Source: JBBQVS01 sp038211295 (GTDB lineage Bacteria > Chloroflexota > Ktedonobacteria > Ktedonobacterales > Ktedonobacteraceae). From it: DNA of 64,000 nt. Under the pieces are notes generated by a model. That model saw only the letters and a list, made by a program, of their open reading frames with translations, had not been told where the DNA came from and searched no databases. The DNA lies in the NCBI GenBank assembly GCA_038211295.1, contig JBBQVS010000007.1:26315-90314 (forward strand), written 5' to 3'. Below, in pieces: positions 16,359 to 25,987 of the stretch (position 1 is the stretch's first letter; each line of letters starts with the position of its first letter). The position numbers and the translations under genes were made by a program.

Positions 16359-19300
16359 GGTGTATTGGGTACATTCAGTTGGTTAGAGAGTTGTCGATGC
16401 AGGTCTTGCAATGCTTGATTCTCTTTTTGTAAACGGTCAAGCCGCTGTGTAAGCTCGTTGTTGTCTCTCGTTATTTTGTCAAGGTTCGCGCGTATCGCGT
16501 CTTTCTCTTTAGCGGTCTGACTTAACTCGTCGCCACGCACGCCATGCTCACGTTTGATTTGCTCTAGCGCGTCATCTAACGAGCGTATTTTTGCTTGATC
16601 GGAGACGATGCGACCAGTGAGGGTAACGACCTCCTGCCGATGTGCTTCACGGTCTACCTGTATTTGACTTTGTAGCTGCGCCAATTGCGGTTCATATCGC
16701 CACCCTAGCAGCTCATTGAAGAGTTCACGCGCGGGGCTTCCCTCCTGGCTCGCATCGCGCAACTCCTGTATCTTCTGCTCATTCCACTGTCCGCCAGCAA
16801 GCAAGCCGCCCAGCGCACGGTGCGAGAGGACAAGTTGCCTGGGGAAAAGCACGCTGGTACGCGAGGAAGAAAGGCCATAAGTGCTAAGGTTTTTCGCGTA
16901 TTCCACAATTTCGTTTGGCATGCCGCGCATGCCAAGCATTGCGGCGAGGTCAGAGCGAAGTGGGAGCGATGTATCGGGATCGTTGAAGGCTTCGAGCAAC
17001 GTAGCCTGTGTCTCAGAGCCAAGCAACAACAGTATATAGGCCAGTTGCTTTTTGTGGTCGGGATTATCGTTTAAGGATTGCAACAGGTGGTCAAGCATGG
17101 TATCTTCGCCAAGCAGAAGCAGCAGCGCGATGATGCGCTGGTTTGTACGTTCGGCGTCGGGTGTATCATGTGCCTGAACAAAGGCTAGCATTTCGGGAAT
17201 CATCTGACGATCCGCGTAGTGACGGACGGACTCGTCGCGGACTCGCTCTAAGAGCAACGCCACCGCCATCGCGATATCGCCAGATTTGTCGCGTCCGAGC
17301 AACAACACTAGTTCGTCCTTAATCACGCTGGTGGGCATAGCCTGGAATATTTCCATTGCCGCCGTGCGCCGCTCGGATACGTCTTGGTCGTTGATGGCGT
17401 GCCAAACAAGGGCAAGTGCGGGAACACCAATTTTCCCCAGAATGTGCTTCGCGGAACGCGAGACCTGTGGGTTAGGGTCTACAATCAGCTCGCCTACGCC
17501 AGATACTGCTAACGCGCCAATTTTGATGAGTGCTTCTTCGGCTCCCCGTCTGCGGTCATCAAGATACAGGGCCTGAAGTAAGCTGTCAAGCACAGCTTTG
17601 TGTTGCGGCCCCTTGTTTGATAAACGAACAAGCGTGGTGGCGGAGTCGTTCATCAGGTGCGCGTCTTCCAGACCTTCCAGCAGGGCAGGCAGGCTCATTG
17701 TCGCAAGCTCGTTTGAGAGGATTTCCAGCAGAAACTCATGCGCTCGTGGAGGTGGGGGTGGCGCGAAGAGATGCACAAGGTCGTGCATGATGGCTTGCTC
17801 GTCTTCGCTTTGTAGGACGAGTTCTGTGACGATATTCTCGGAATGTTTGCGTGCTATCACGCGGTGGTCTTCCAGACCGGATAGAAGAGGTCTGAGTATG
17901 ATTGGCCCAAATTGGGGCAAGATGTTCGCGGCAGCATCGGCGCGTTCCGACTCGCCAAGCAGTTCAACAAGTGGTGCAATCGCGGCGTCGGGATAGTTGA
18001 GTAGCAGCGTTTTCACCACTCGTAGGAGAGGAGGTTGGTTAAGCGCGTCTAGCAGGGCGGGTACAACGATGGCACCGGGTAAGGCGTTGAGCGTTTGTTG
18101 TATGTATGCGCGGACACGCTCGTCGCGATAGAGCAGGTTGCGGACAAGGCTCTGGGCTGCGTCTGCTCCTTGCTTCTGAAAAATGTTCATGATGTGCTGT
18201 GCCTGCGCGTCGTTGCATTGCGGCAACAACTCAATCAGTGAGTCGCCGGGGAAGGGCGTCATGCCAAGCAGGGCGCGTTGTACACGTTGCACCGTCGCGT
18301 TCTCCTGTGGAACGGTGAGGGCCGCGACAAGATCGGGAAGCGCGACCTCATGCAGGTGGCTCAGCGCGTCAACCGCCTCTTCGTACACCTGCGGGCGTGG
18401 GTCGGCTAACACAATCATTAAGGCTGGCACAATGCGCTTTTCGGGAAACTTGCTCAACGCCCGCACGATTGCGATAATGAGTAGAGGCTCCAGATGTTGC
18501 TCCTGAAGCAGATTCATTAGTGGCGCGACAGAGCGTGGGTCACGAAGACGCTCAAGGACGTAGACAAGCAGGCGAGTACGTTCTGGTACAACCGGAATAA
18601 GAGCTTCGGTAGTAGACATCACAACCTGATCGCCAATTGTAATCAGGATCTGGGATGCTTTCTCCGCGACAAGCTCGCTTGGATGTGTCAGGACAACCGT
18701 CAGCAGGGCGGCGATGCTTTCGGGTATGTATGCTAGCAACGCCTCTACGGTGTGTTGCTGAAGCAGAGGCGACGGTTCTTCCAGAAGTTGCACAATCGCG
18801 GGTAGGGCCTGTGTGTCGTGCAGTGTTTTCAGAATGTCCAACGCACGAATGCGGATTATTTCTTGTGGCGCGTTCGCCATTACATCAAGCAATTGTGGTG
18901 TCGCGGTGGTGCCAATATCCTCTAATGTTTGCGCGGAATTGAGTACCGCCATATCGTTTTGTGAGCCAAGCAAACGCACAAGGGCTTCAATGATTAGCTC
19001 TGAGCGATTGTCACTACGCGTTTGTAGTTGTGCCTGTTGTACTAGAAGTGCGCCAACCTGTTGCTGTACCTCTGGCTCCGACTGGTAGTTTGAGCTAAGC
19101 ACAGGGATAATGCAATCAAGGATGCGCTGATATTCCGCGAGTGTTACCTGCCGCGTCACGTCGCGCTCGTTGAGGAAGCGTTCAAGAATAGTCAGCACGG
19201 CCTGATGCACGCGTCTGGTGAAGGGGCCGGGTTGACGATTGACAAGTTCCTGTAGCAATCGTGGTAGGGTCGGTCCTGGGCCAAGGCGTACAAGCGCACT

Positions 19301-21574
19301 CGCTGCGCGTGTCACGATGAAGGGTTCAGCGTCGCTGATACGGGACAGCAGAGGTTCAACGGCGCGTGTATCAGCGGTGCCACCGAGAATATTGATCGCG
19401 GCGGCACGCAGACGGGTTGTACGTTCCGACATTGGTTGACTTAGCTCTGAGGCACGGGAGACAACGACACTCCCGAAGCGTCCGAGTACCTGCGTCAGGC
19501 GTTTTACCTGAGCTTCATAAGCGACATCATCAACAGTATCTTCCAACTGTGTGAAGAGCAGTTCTGGTACAATCGCTTGATCGAGCAGGATGAGCAGGTC
19601 ATCGACGCCCTCCACCATAATGAGGGGAAGGAGCGAACGGTACACCTCCTGCCCACCCTCTTCGGCGCAGCGTGTGAAGATGCGGGCAAGTTCTTCGCGG
19701 GCGGCTTTATTGCGAACGGCGATGGTCAGCGATTCTGCGACACGCGGTGGGAGCACAATACTACGCTGTACCTCTGCCTGTGGGGGCGTCCACAATACGC
19801 CGACACAGACGAGACTGAGCGCGAGCGATTGCAACACGTATGCGGGATTGCTGCGCCCAAGCTCGCCGAAACGTTCCGCGAGGACGAGCGGATCGTTAAG
19901 TAGGCCGGCCCAGATTGCGACTGACTCGCTCCATCGTCCAACATTTTCCAGTAAATCCAGACGAATTGGCAGTGGAGCAGGGCGTTTAACGCGATCAATA
20001 GCGTAGAAGTATTCCGCGACAAAGTATTCTGCAATCAGCTCGTGGCGAAAACTCAACACGCCGCTGGGGCTAATCTCGATGAGCGCGGCACTCAGCGCGA
20101 ACTGGAGCAGTTGGGGCAAGTCGTCGTATGGCTCTGAAATCGGCTCGTCGTTGCCCGCAAAGGGACTCTGAGGCGAATGTTCGTCAAGCCAGAAGCGGAG
20201 TTCGTCCGCGAGTTCGTCGGTGCTGGCACCAATGCGGATATCCTCGCCTGTTGAGGTCGCGACGCGCAGTTGGATGGCATTGCGGTCATTGGCCCAACGC
20301 GCGGCGCAGGCGACTTCGCTGAGGAAGCGCACGATCTCGCGCTCGATGGGTGCGGCCTTGTTCCAACGCGGTTGGGCCTGCTCGCGGATAATCAGTTGTT
20401 TGACGGACTCGCGTAGGAGGCGACCACGCGTATCTATCTGTTTGCCACGCTCGACGCCAATTTTGTCGATGATGCCCATTAAAGTAAAGAGCATCATGGG
20501 GTTGGTACAATGATAGCGCAGACGACTACGATCAATCACCTGCATGATTTGTCCAGCGGTATGCCGCCAGTGGCTATCTTGGCGTTCGACATAGCGTTCG
20601 ACAAACTCGTTGATCTGGTCTGTTTCTAAAGGGTACACGGTGGCACGCGACGCCTGCCCCTTATTGACCAGATCGACCAGATCTGGTTGCTCACGGTAAT
20701 CAACCTCGCGACAGGTCATGACCAGTCGATTGTTGGTGTTTTGCATGAGGTAAACCAGTTCATGACTCACAAGCGAGAGATAGTTGTTATCAACCTCGTT
20801 GAGGCCATCGCAGAGTAGTAGAAGCCGCCCCTGCTGCGAAAGGTAGTACAGGTAGCGGCGTACATACTGGATGCCTGGCAGGTCGCTTTCGGCAAGAAAG
20901 TCGAGCATGGTGATATGATTTTCCGCGTCAATGGCGTCAAGCATCTCGTTTTCGGGAGTGCTCGCAAAGTATGTTTTGAGGAAGAGACTATAGTTCTTCA
21001 TAGGCACATAAATGGGGACGCGTTTTCGTCGGAACACGAGGTCCCATGGGTGCTCGGACGCGGAATAGTGATAGACACGGAGCGCGGTGGTTTTGCCGGC
21101 ACCGGGAACGCCTAGAATGAGCTGGTCGGTATCCTGTTGCTGCACAAGGTCAAGAATGGCAACGCGCTCTTCGACAACCGATGCACTCTGTTCATGACTG
21201 TCGGGCGTCTGACGAATATTAGTGAGCGCCGTCAAGGGCGTATAGAGCTGCTTGTACTGCTCCTGTGCTGCGCGTACCGCGTGTAGGTAGCGGTAGATTG
21301 CCAACGGAATTGAGCCAAAAAGAACGGCGAGGACGAGTAGCACAAAGACGAGTACGGGAATGAAAAAAAGTTGCGGCGTGTGCGTGAGCAGTGCCAGAAG
21401 TCCGACGAGATGAGCTGGATTGATAAGGAGAATGAGACCTGCTGTAAGTAGTGTAACCAGCAACGCACCAACCAAGGCAATGCCAAGCGCAATGGGAAGC
21501 CGTGATTGGAGAAGCATTGCGTCATTTTGCACAACAGTTGGCATTGTCGATTGCTGTTGCTGCACTTGTCTCAT
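16355..21574 (-). CDS. Giant membrane-anchored NACHT NTPase with HEAT repeats and coiled coil
   Basis: About 1739 residues from the ATG at 21574 behind AAAGG. Order: two N-terminal transmembrane helices (about 26-50 and 66-95); a NACHT/STAND NTPase with Walker A GVPGAGKTT (about 155-163) and Walker B RLLLLCDGLNEVD; a winged/helical region; then more than 1000 residues of HEAT-like repeats (for example AVEPLLSRISDAEPFIVTRA, SVAPLMNLLQEQ); and a C-terminal coiled coil of about 100 residues with heptads. STAND proteins sense a signal through repeats and switch by nucleotide-driven assembly. Overlap with the kinase-WD40 gene suggests one signalling or defence unit. No effector nuclease or protease domain is seen. 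Confidence 0.88.
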   Translation of the reverse strand: MRQVQQQQSTMPTVVQNDAMLLQSRLPIALGIALVGALLVTLLTAGLILLINPAHLVGLLALLTHTPQLFFIPVLVFVLLVLAVLFGSIPLAIYRYLHAVRAAQEQYKQLYTPLTALTNIRQTPDSHEQSASVVEERVAILDLVQQQDTDQLILGVPGAGKTTALRVYHYSASEHPWDLVFRRKRVPIYVPMKNYSLFLKTYFASTPENEMLDAIDAENHITMLDFLAESDLPGIQYVRRYLYYLSQQGRLLLLCDGLNEVDNNYLSLVSHELVYLMQNTNNRLVMTCREVDYREQPDLVDLVNKGQASRATVYPLETDQINEFVERYVERQDSHWRHTAGQIMQVIDRSRLRYHCTNPMMLFTLMGIIDKIGVERGKQIDTRGRLLRESVKQLIIREQAQPRWNKAAPIEREIVRFLSEVACAARWANDRNAIQLRVATSTGEDIRIGASTDELADELRFWLDEHSPQSPFAGNDEPISEPYDDLPQLLQFALSAALIEISPSGVLSFRHELIAEYFVAEYFYAIDRVKRPAPLPIRLDLLENVGRWSESVAIWAGLLNDPLVLAERFGELGRSNPAYVLQSLALSLVCVGVLWTPPQAEVQRSIVLPPRVAESLTIAVRNKAAREELARIFTRCAEEGGQEVYRSLLPLIMVEGVDDLLILLDQAIVPELLFTQLEDTVDDVAYEAQVKRLTQVLGRFGSVVVSRASELSQPMSERTTRLRAAAINILGGTADTRAVEPLLSRISDAEPFIVTRAASALVRLGPGPTLPRLLQELVNRQPGPFTRRVHQAVLTILERFLNERDVTRQVTLAEYQRILDCIIPVLSSNYQSEPEVQQQVGALLVQQAQLQTRSDNRSELIIEALVRLLGSQNDMAVLNSAQTLEDIGTTATPQLLDVMANAPQEIIRIRALDILKTLHDTQALPAIVQLLEEPSPLLQQHTVEALLAYIPESIAALLTVVLTHPSELVAEKASQILITIGDQVVMSTTEALIPVVPERTRLLVYVLERLRDPRSVAPLMNLLQEQHLEPLLIIAIVRALSKFPEKRIVPALMIVLADPRPQVYEEAVDALSHLHEVALPDLVAALTVPQENATVQRVQRALLGMTPFPGDSLIELLPQCNDAQAQHIMNIFQKQGADAAQSLVRNLLYRDERVRAYIQQTLNALPGAIVVPALLDALNQPPLLRVVKTLLLNYPDAAIAPLVELLGESERADAAANILPQFGPIILRPLLSGLEDHRVIARKHSENIVTELVLQSEDEQAIMHDLVHLFAPPPPPRAHEFLLEILSNELATMSLPALLEGLEDAHLMNDSATTLVRLSNKGPQHKAVLDSLLQALYLDDRRRGAEEALIKIGALAVSGVGELIVDPNPQVSRSAKHILGKIGVPALALVWHAINDQDVSERRTAAMEIFQAMPTSVIKDELVLLLGRDKSGDIAMAVALLLERVRDESVRHYADRQMIPEMLAFVQAHDTPDAERTNQRIIALLLLLGEDTMLDHLLQSLNDNPDHKKQLAYILLLLGSETQATLLEAFNDPDTSLPLRSDLAAMLGMRGMPNEIVEYAKNLSTYGLSSSRTSVLFPRQLVLSHRALGGLLAGGQWNEQKIQELRDASQEGSPARELFNELLGWRYEPQLAQLQSQIQVDREAHRQEVVTLTGRIVSDQAKIRSLDDALEQIKREHGVRGDELSQTAKEKDAIRANLDKITRDNNELTQRLDRLQKENQALQDLHRQLSNQLNVPNTP

Positions 21575-21705
21575 GAATTGGGAACCTTTCTGTGTTGATA
21601 ATAGCATATAGTATAGCGTACTCTTGCCATATGAACAAGGAGTCATGCTTTCTTTTCATAAGGTAGGTTGGAAAACTGTTCGAGCGCAAAGAGAGAACGG
21701 ACAGG

Positions 21706-21734
21706 TATATAATAAGAGCGGAGAGTATACACAA
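21706..21734 (-). promoter_or_regulatory. Candidate promoter for the NACHT-kinase operon
   Basis: Read on the minus strand: TTGTGT (21729-21734), 17-base spacer, TATATA (21706-21711), about 130 bases upstream of the NACHT gene start. The same divergent gap (21575-21975) must also hold the GH3 gene promoter, which I could not place with confidence. Confidence 0.4.
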
Positions 21735-21975
21735 GACAAGCAAGCGATTTTCGTTCGTGTGAGTTAGCTCACAGCATTTTTGTGAGAAATATGTTTTACT
21801 TTAGTATAGGGAAGCGCATACCCGAACAGACGGGTACTATCGCATGAAGGCGTTACAACTCAGGCACGCGAGCCGTCTTTCTCTAGGGAAGCCTATAACT
21901 CTATACTACTATTTCTTATTTTATGTTTTTATTTATGGCCTATAGTACCTCTATTCCTTTGAAAGGGTATATTCT

Positions 21976-23610
21976 ATGAAGTTGACCAGACAGTGGTCAT
22001 CTGAAGAGCAAAGACGCGATGATGATGAACAGGAGACAACAGAGAAACGACGCGCGATCAAGAAAGCACAGCAGACGACCACGCTGGCGCGTAAGCTAAT
22101 TGAAGCGACGGACACCATAAAAACAGAGAGCATTGTAGAGGTACAAGATGATAATAGAGCAAGCGCATCCACGTTCGAGAGAATAGGTGAAGCTGCGAGT
22201 ATTCCTATACAGAAAATAGCTATTCCTTCCTTTCTTTCATATGTTGGCTATATTGCGTCACTTGATACACAAAAAACGCCAAGTACGCAACCACCAGTCT
22301 CAGACATAGTACCGATACTTTCTGAAACACGTCAGCATTATAAAAGCATATCTCCTAAGTACGCGGCACTCCTGATTATGTTACTCTGTATCGTTATCTT
22401 TCAGGCATTCAACAGTGGACAAGCGCAGTTTGTTGGGCCACAGGGTTGGGCATATGTGCTTGGGGGGCCTACAGTCGCGAACAATGCGAACATTTTGAAG
22501 GATATTGGGAAGCAACCGATCAAGGCGGGAGCGAAGGCACAACAGGGACGAGTGCTCACACCACGAGAGTATGTTGACCTTATTATACAGAACATGACGC
22601 TTGACCAGAAACTGGGGCAGATGATGATTGTGCAGTTTACGGGGGCGGCATATTCACTCGAATTGAGTACGATGGTCAAGCAGTATAACGTGGGTTCGGT
22701 GCTTATTTTCACCTCGAATGGCAACATCACGGACAAAGAGCAGCTTAAAGGACTGGTGCGGCAGATGCAGGGAGAAAGTCCAATTCCGCTCGCGGTGGCA
22801 ATCGATCAGGAAGGCGGCACTGTTGACCGTTTAATCACGCTTGACGGTGCGCGACCATCGGAGGCCAGCATTGGCGCGACAGGCGACCCGATGGTGGCCC
22901 AGCAAGCGGGGTTGAAGGATGAGCACGATCTTACCTCGTATGGCATCAACCTTAACCTCGCCCCAGTCGTCGATGTCACCAACGTCTACAACGCGCAACT
23001 CGATCAGCGTACTTATGGTAACAACGCGGATATCGTGACGAAGATGGCGGGGGCGTACCTGACGGGGTTACAAAAGAGCGGCAAGGTAGTCGGGACACTG
23101 AAACATTTTCCTGGTCTGGGAGATGTGGGAGTTGACCCGCACACTGGTGTTCCACGCCTGACGCGCTCACTGGCCGATTTAGAGCAGATCGATTGGACAC
23201 CGTATCGCGCACTTATTCAGCAGGGGAACACGGTTCACGCGGTTATGGTCACGCACGAACTGGTGGACGCGGTGGATGGAAACATGCCTTCATCGCTTTC
23301 TTACAATGTTGTGACGGGCATTCTGCGTAAAGATTTAGGCTTTCAGGGCGTCATCATGACGGACAGTTTGACGATGGAGGGCATTCAGGCATACTATACG
23401 CAGGGGCAGGCGGCTGCCGTAGCTGTCGAGGCCGGAGACGACCTTCTGATGGGAGCGAGCACCCCAACAGAGGTTGCTTCTATGCTTCAGGGTATCAAGC
23501 AGGCAATGAGCGATGGGAAGATTAGCCAACAGCGTATAAATGACTCGGTGCGCCGCATCTTGCTGATGAAGTATCAGATGGGACTACTGCATCCAGCACA
23601 AGGCAGCTAA
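21976..23610 (+). CDS. Membrane-anchored GH3 beta-N-acetylhexosaminidase (NagZ-like)
   Basis: A 544-residue protein. A charged cytoplasmic N-terminus of about 120 residues precedes one transmembrane helix (LLIMLLCIVIFQAF), then a GH3 domain from about residue 205. Catalytic features: AIDQEGGTVDRL, the KHFPGLGDVGVDPH loop (the Asp-His dyad of NagZ-type enzymes, with DPH in place of the usual DSH) and the nucleophile Asp in IMTDSLTMEGI. The type II membrane topology puts the enzyme outside the cell, acting on peptidoglycan or other N-acetylglucosamine-containing polymers. The ATG follows GAAAGGG at 8 bases. The unusually long cytoplasmic tail has no recognised domain. Confidence 0.9.
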   Translation: MKLTRQWSSEEQRRDDDEQETTEKRRAIKKAQQTTTLARKLIEATDTIKTESIVEVQDDNRASASTFERIGEAASIPIQKIAIPSFLSYVGYIASLDTQKTPSTQPPVSDIVPILSETRQHYKSISPKYAALLIMLLCIVIFQAFNSGQAQFVGPQGWAYVLGGPTVANNANILKDIGKQPIKAGAKAQQGRVLTPREYVDLIIQNMTLDQKLGQMMIVQFTGAAYSLELSTMVKQYNVGSVLIFTSNGNITDKEQLKGLVRQMQGESPIPLAVAIDQEGGTVDRLITLDGARPSEASIGATGDPMVAQQAGLKDEHDLTSYGINLNLAPVVDVTNVYNAQLDQRTYGNNADIVTKMAGAYLTGLQKSGKVVGTLKHFPGLGDVGVDPHTGVPRLTRSLADLEQIDWTPYRALIQQGNTVHAVMVTHELVDAVDGNMPSSLSYNVVTGILRKDLGFQGVIMTDSLTMEGIQAYYTQGQAAAVAVEAGDDLLMGASTPTEVASMLQGIKQAMSDGKISQQRINDSVRRILLMKYQMGLLHPAQGS

Positions 23611-23641
23611 AACGAAAGAACGAGAAGGACAGGATTTCACA

Positions 23642-24082
23642 ATGCTTGGTTCTAATACAACGCAGTCCCCACAGGAGAGAAAGTGGAATGTGGTGCTCTA
23701 TGGTCTAATTGTGGTGGAAACCGTGCTGGTCTTGCTCGCGCTGGTTCCAGCGCAATTGTGGACACGCATCCTGGTAGGATCGAGTAGCGCGACGTTGGAC
23801 GGGCCGTTTCCGCCTGTTATCGCGCCTTTCGTTACTACGTTACTCTATCTGATGCCAACCGCTATCGGCTTTCTCTGTCGGAACTGGCAACGTGCTCTCC
23901 TGCTTTCCACACTGCCGGCATGGATTGGGCTGGGTGCCTTCTTGATTGGCGCAACATTCAAGATTGGCGCGTTCTATATGGTAGCGAACGATCATGTGAC
24001 CGCGAACGTGAGCGTGTTGGAGTTGTTTGCCGCCCTCGGCGCGATTGGGTGGCTGGGGCGTCCGCTATTTAAGATGCGATAA
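23642..24082 (+). CDS. Hypothetical four-helix membrane protein
   Basis: A 146-residue protein with about four predicted transmembrane helices (residues near 18-38, 58-78, 84-105 and 122-142) and short loops. I recognise no family. It starts 31 bases behind the GH3 gene with an AGGACAGG site, and precedes the flippase gene, so the three may form an envelope-related transcript. Confidence 0.7.
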   Translation: MLGSNTTQSPQERKWNVVLYGLIVVETVLVLLALVPAQLWTRILVGSSSATLDGPFPPVIAPFVTTLLYLMPTAIGFLCRNWQRALLLSTLPAWIGLGAFLIGATFKIGAFYMVANDHVTANVSVLELFAALGAIGWLGRPLFKMR

Positions 24083-24152
24083 GACAATCCCCCAAGTGGG
24101 GTATAACAGAGAAAAAAGACACGGCAGCGTGTAGAATAAGCAGTGTAAAGTT

Positions 24153-25940
24153 ATGCGTAAGACGAGGTTGCGTCCGCTACGGCTGGAACGCTTGCATGTG
24201 GGAGAGCGGTTGACGGTGGAGAGTATAAAGACGAGGATAATGCAAACAAACAATAGAGTACACGATATGAACGGGCAGGAAGCGATAGCACAAACACCCG
24301 CGCTCTTGACGATGCAGCCATCGCCAATGTCAGAAGTAACGCTGGGAGCCGAGGCGGAACTGTTGCCGGGAGAGGCAGGAGCGAAAAGCTTGCTCGCAAG
24401 TTCGCCCAAAAGCTATCTTCAGAACCAGATTTATGGCCTGTGGTTTTTCGTGTCGCTCTTTATTCTCGTGACGATTATCACACACAAGGTCTCGACAGAG
24501 CAGTATGGCGTGCTCGCGGTTATTATGACGGCGTACAACACAATTCTGTATATTGTCTCGTTTGGGCTGGAAGATGCGATTACGACGTATGTCCCACGCG
24601 TCTTCGCGGAATATGGAGTCGCGTCGGCGGCATCGTTGATACGGCGGCTCCTGCTGTTACGTGCTATTATGCTTATTTTCTGCACAATTATTTTACTGTT
24701 TAGTCTGCCTGTACTGGCGAATGGTATCGCGTTGTTGCCGCTCGACGGCGCGAAGGGTGTGGCGAACGGGTTGCGCGATCAGCAGCTGCTAGCCCATATG
24801 GCACCTATCGCGCTCTATGTGCTGGGCAATAGTGTCGGTAGCTTGCTCACAGCGGTATGCGCGTCATATATGCGGATGCATATCGTGCTGGTGATTGGAA
24901 GTATCACGCAAGTGGTGCTGCTGGGGCTGGGCTTTCTGGTACTACAACTGGGCTGGGGTATCGATGGCTTTCTGTGGATGCAATCGTTTGTGTGGATTTT
25001 CAATGCGGCGGCGTTCGCGGTCTGGCTGGCCCCAACCGTTTTCGCGGGTGGCGAGGTGGTATACAAGCAACCGTTGGGGCCTGTAATCAAGCTGGGTGTG
25101 TCGGCGTGGCTGACAAACATTGTTAATGGCGCATTGCTAAAACAAACGTCGCTGCTTCTGCTAGGCTATTTCGCGGTCTCGCTAACGTCACGGGGCTTCT
25201 TCAATCTCTCGTTTCAGCTTGCGGACTCGGCGAACGCGCTGCTAGTGGCAGGCTTTGGTGGTGTTGGCGGCTCCGCGCTGGCGGCGGCGGCGATTGGGCA
25301 AAACTATGATCGGTTGGGGCGTTCGTGGGAGGTGCTTATCAAGGTCGAAACACTGCTAGCCGCGCCGGGGCTGGTATTCTGCCTCTTCAACGCGCAGAAT
25401 ATTGTGGCGGTGCTATACCCCAAGACGTTCGCGCCCGTAGGCCCCCTGCTCGCGATTTTTCTGTTTTTCAACTTGATTACGCGTGTGCTGGGGACAACGA
25501 TTCATCAATCGACGCTCTACGTGATAAACAAGGCGCGGCTCGTGGTATTGGGACAATGGATAGGGTTAGCGGTTGTGGTCGTATTCGGCATTGCGCTCAT
25601 TCCACGCTACGGGCCGGCAGGGGCGTTGATCGCCGATGGTATCGCTAAAGCACTCACGGGAGCGTTATTGCTGCTATTCCTCTGGCGCGACCTACCTAAC
25701 AAGTACCCGCTTGGCTTCACGCTGCGCTTCCTACTTGCACTGACGATTGCCGCGCTCCCCGGCATTGTCTGGCATCCCACCAACCGAGTACTCTTTGGCA
25801 TGTCGGGCGTGGTGTTCCTCGTGCTGTGCTTCGGACTCCTATTGCTGATAAAGCCTTTGAGCCGTAACGATCTGACAATGATCGAGGGGATGAGGCCGAG
25901 CGCGGTACGCTACCTGAAATGGTTCGCGCGTGCGAAATGA
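24153..25940 (+). CDS. Polysaccharide/lipid flippase, MATE-Wzx superfamily
   Basis: About 595 residues with some 12-14 transmembrane helices after a cytoplasmic N-terminus of roughly 90 residues. The pattern (an early KSYLQNQIYGLWFFVSLF, long hydrophobic repeats, a NIVAVLYPKTFAPVG loop before a later helix pair, and C-terminal LIKPLSRND) fits the oligosaccharide flippase group of the MOP superfamily. It would move lipid-linked sugars across the membrane. Two starts are possible: 24153, which has no clear ribosome site, and 24240 behind an AGGA. No glycosyltransferase is adjacent, so the cargo is unknown. Confidence 0.82.
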   Translation: MRKTRLRPLRLERLHVGERLTVESIKTRIMQTNNRVHDMNGQEAIAQTPALLTMQPSPMSEVTLGAEAELLPGEAGAKSLLASSPKSYLQNQIYGLWFFVSLFILVTIITHKVSTEQYGVLAVIMTAYNTILYIVSFGLEDAITTYVPRVFAEYGVASAASLIRRLLLLRAIMLIFCTIILLFSLPVLANGIALLPLDGAKGVANGLRDQQLLAHMAPIALYVLGNSVGSLLTAVCASYMRMHIVLVIGSITQVVLLGLGFLVLQLGWGIDGFLWMQSFVWIFNAAAFAVWLAPTVFAGGEVVYKQPLGPVIKLGVSAWLTNIVNGALLKQTSLLLLGYFAVSLTSRGFFNLSFQLADSANALLVAGFGGVGGSALAAAAIGQNYDRLGRSWEVLIKVETLLAAPGLVFCLFNAQNIVAVLYPKTFAPVGPLLAIFLFFNLITRVLGTTIHQSTLYVINKARLVVLGQWIGLAVVVVFGIALIPRYGPAGALIADGIAKALTGALLLLFLWRDLPNKYPLGFTLRFLLALTIAALPGIVWHPTNRVLFGMSGVVFLVLCFGLLLLIKPLSRNDLTMIEGMRPSAVRYLKWFARAK

Positions 25941-25987
25941 GTAGGCTGAGAAACATCGAAAAGCGTTCAAGTTGAACCATGAGAATG

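Noticed and set aside
24088..24102. Terminator after the four-helix membrane gene
   Set aside because: The CCCC-AAGT-GGGG stem is only four pairs and lacks a T-tract.
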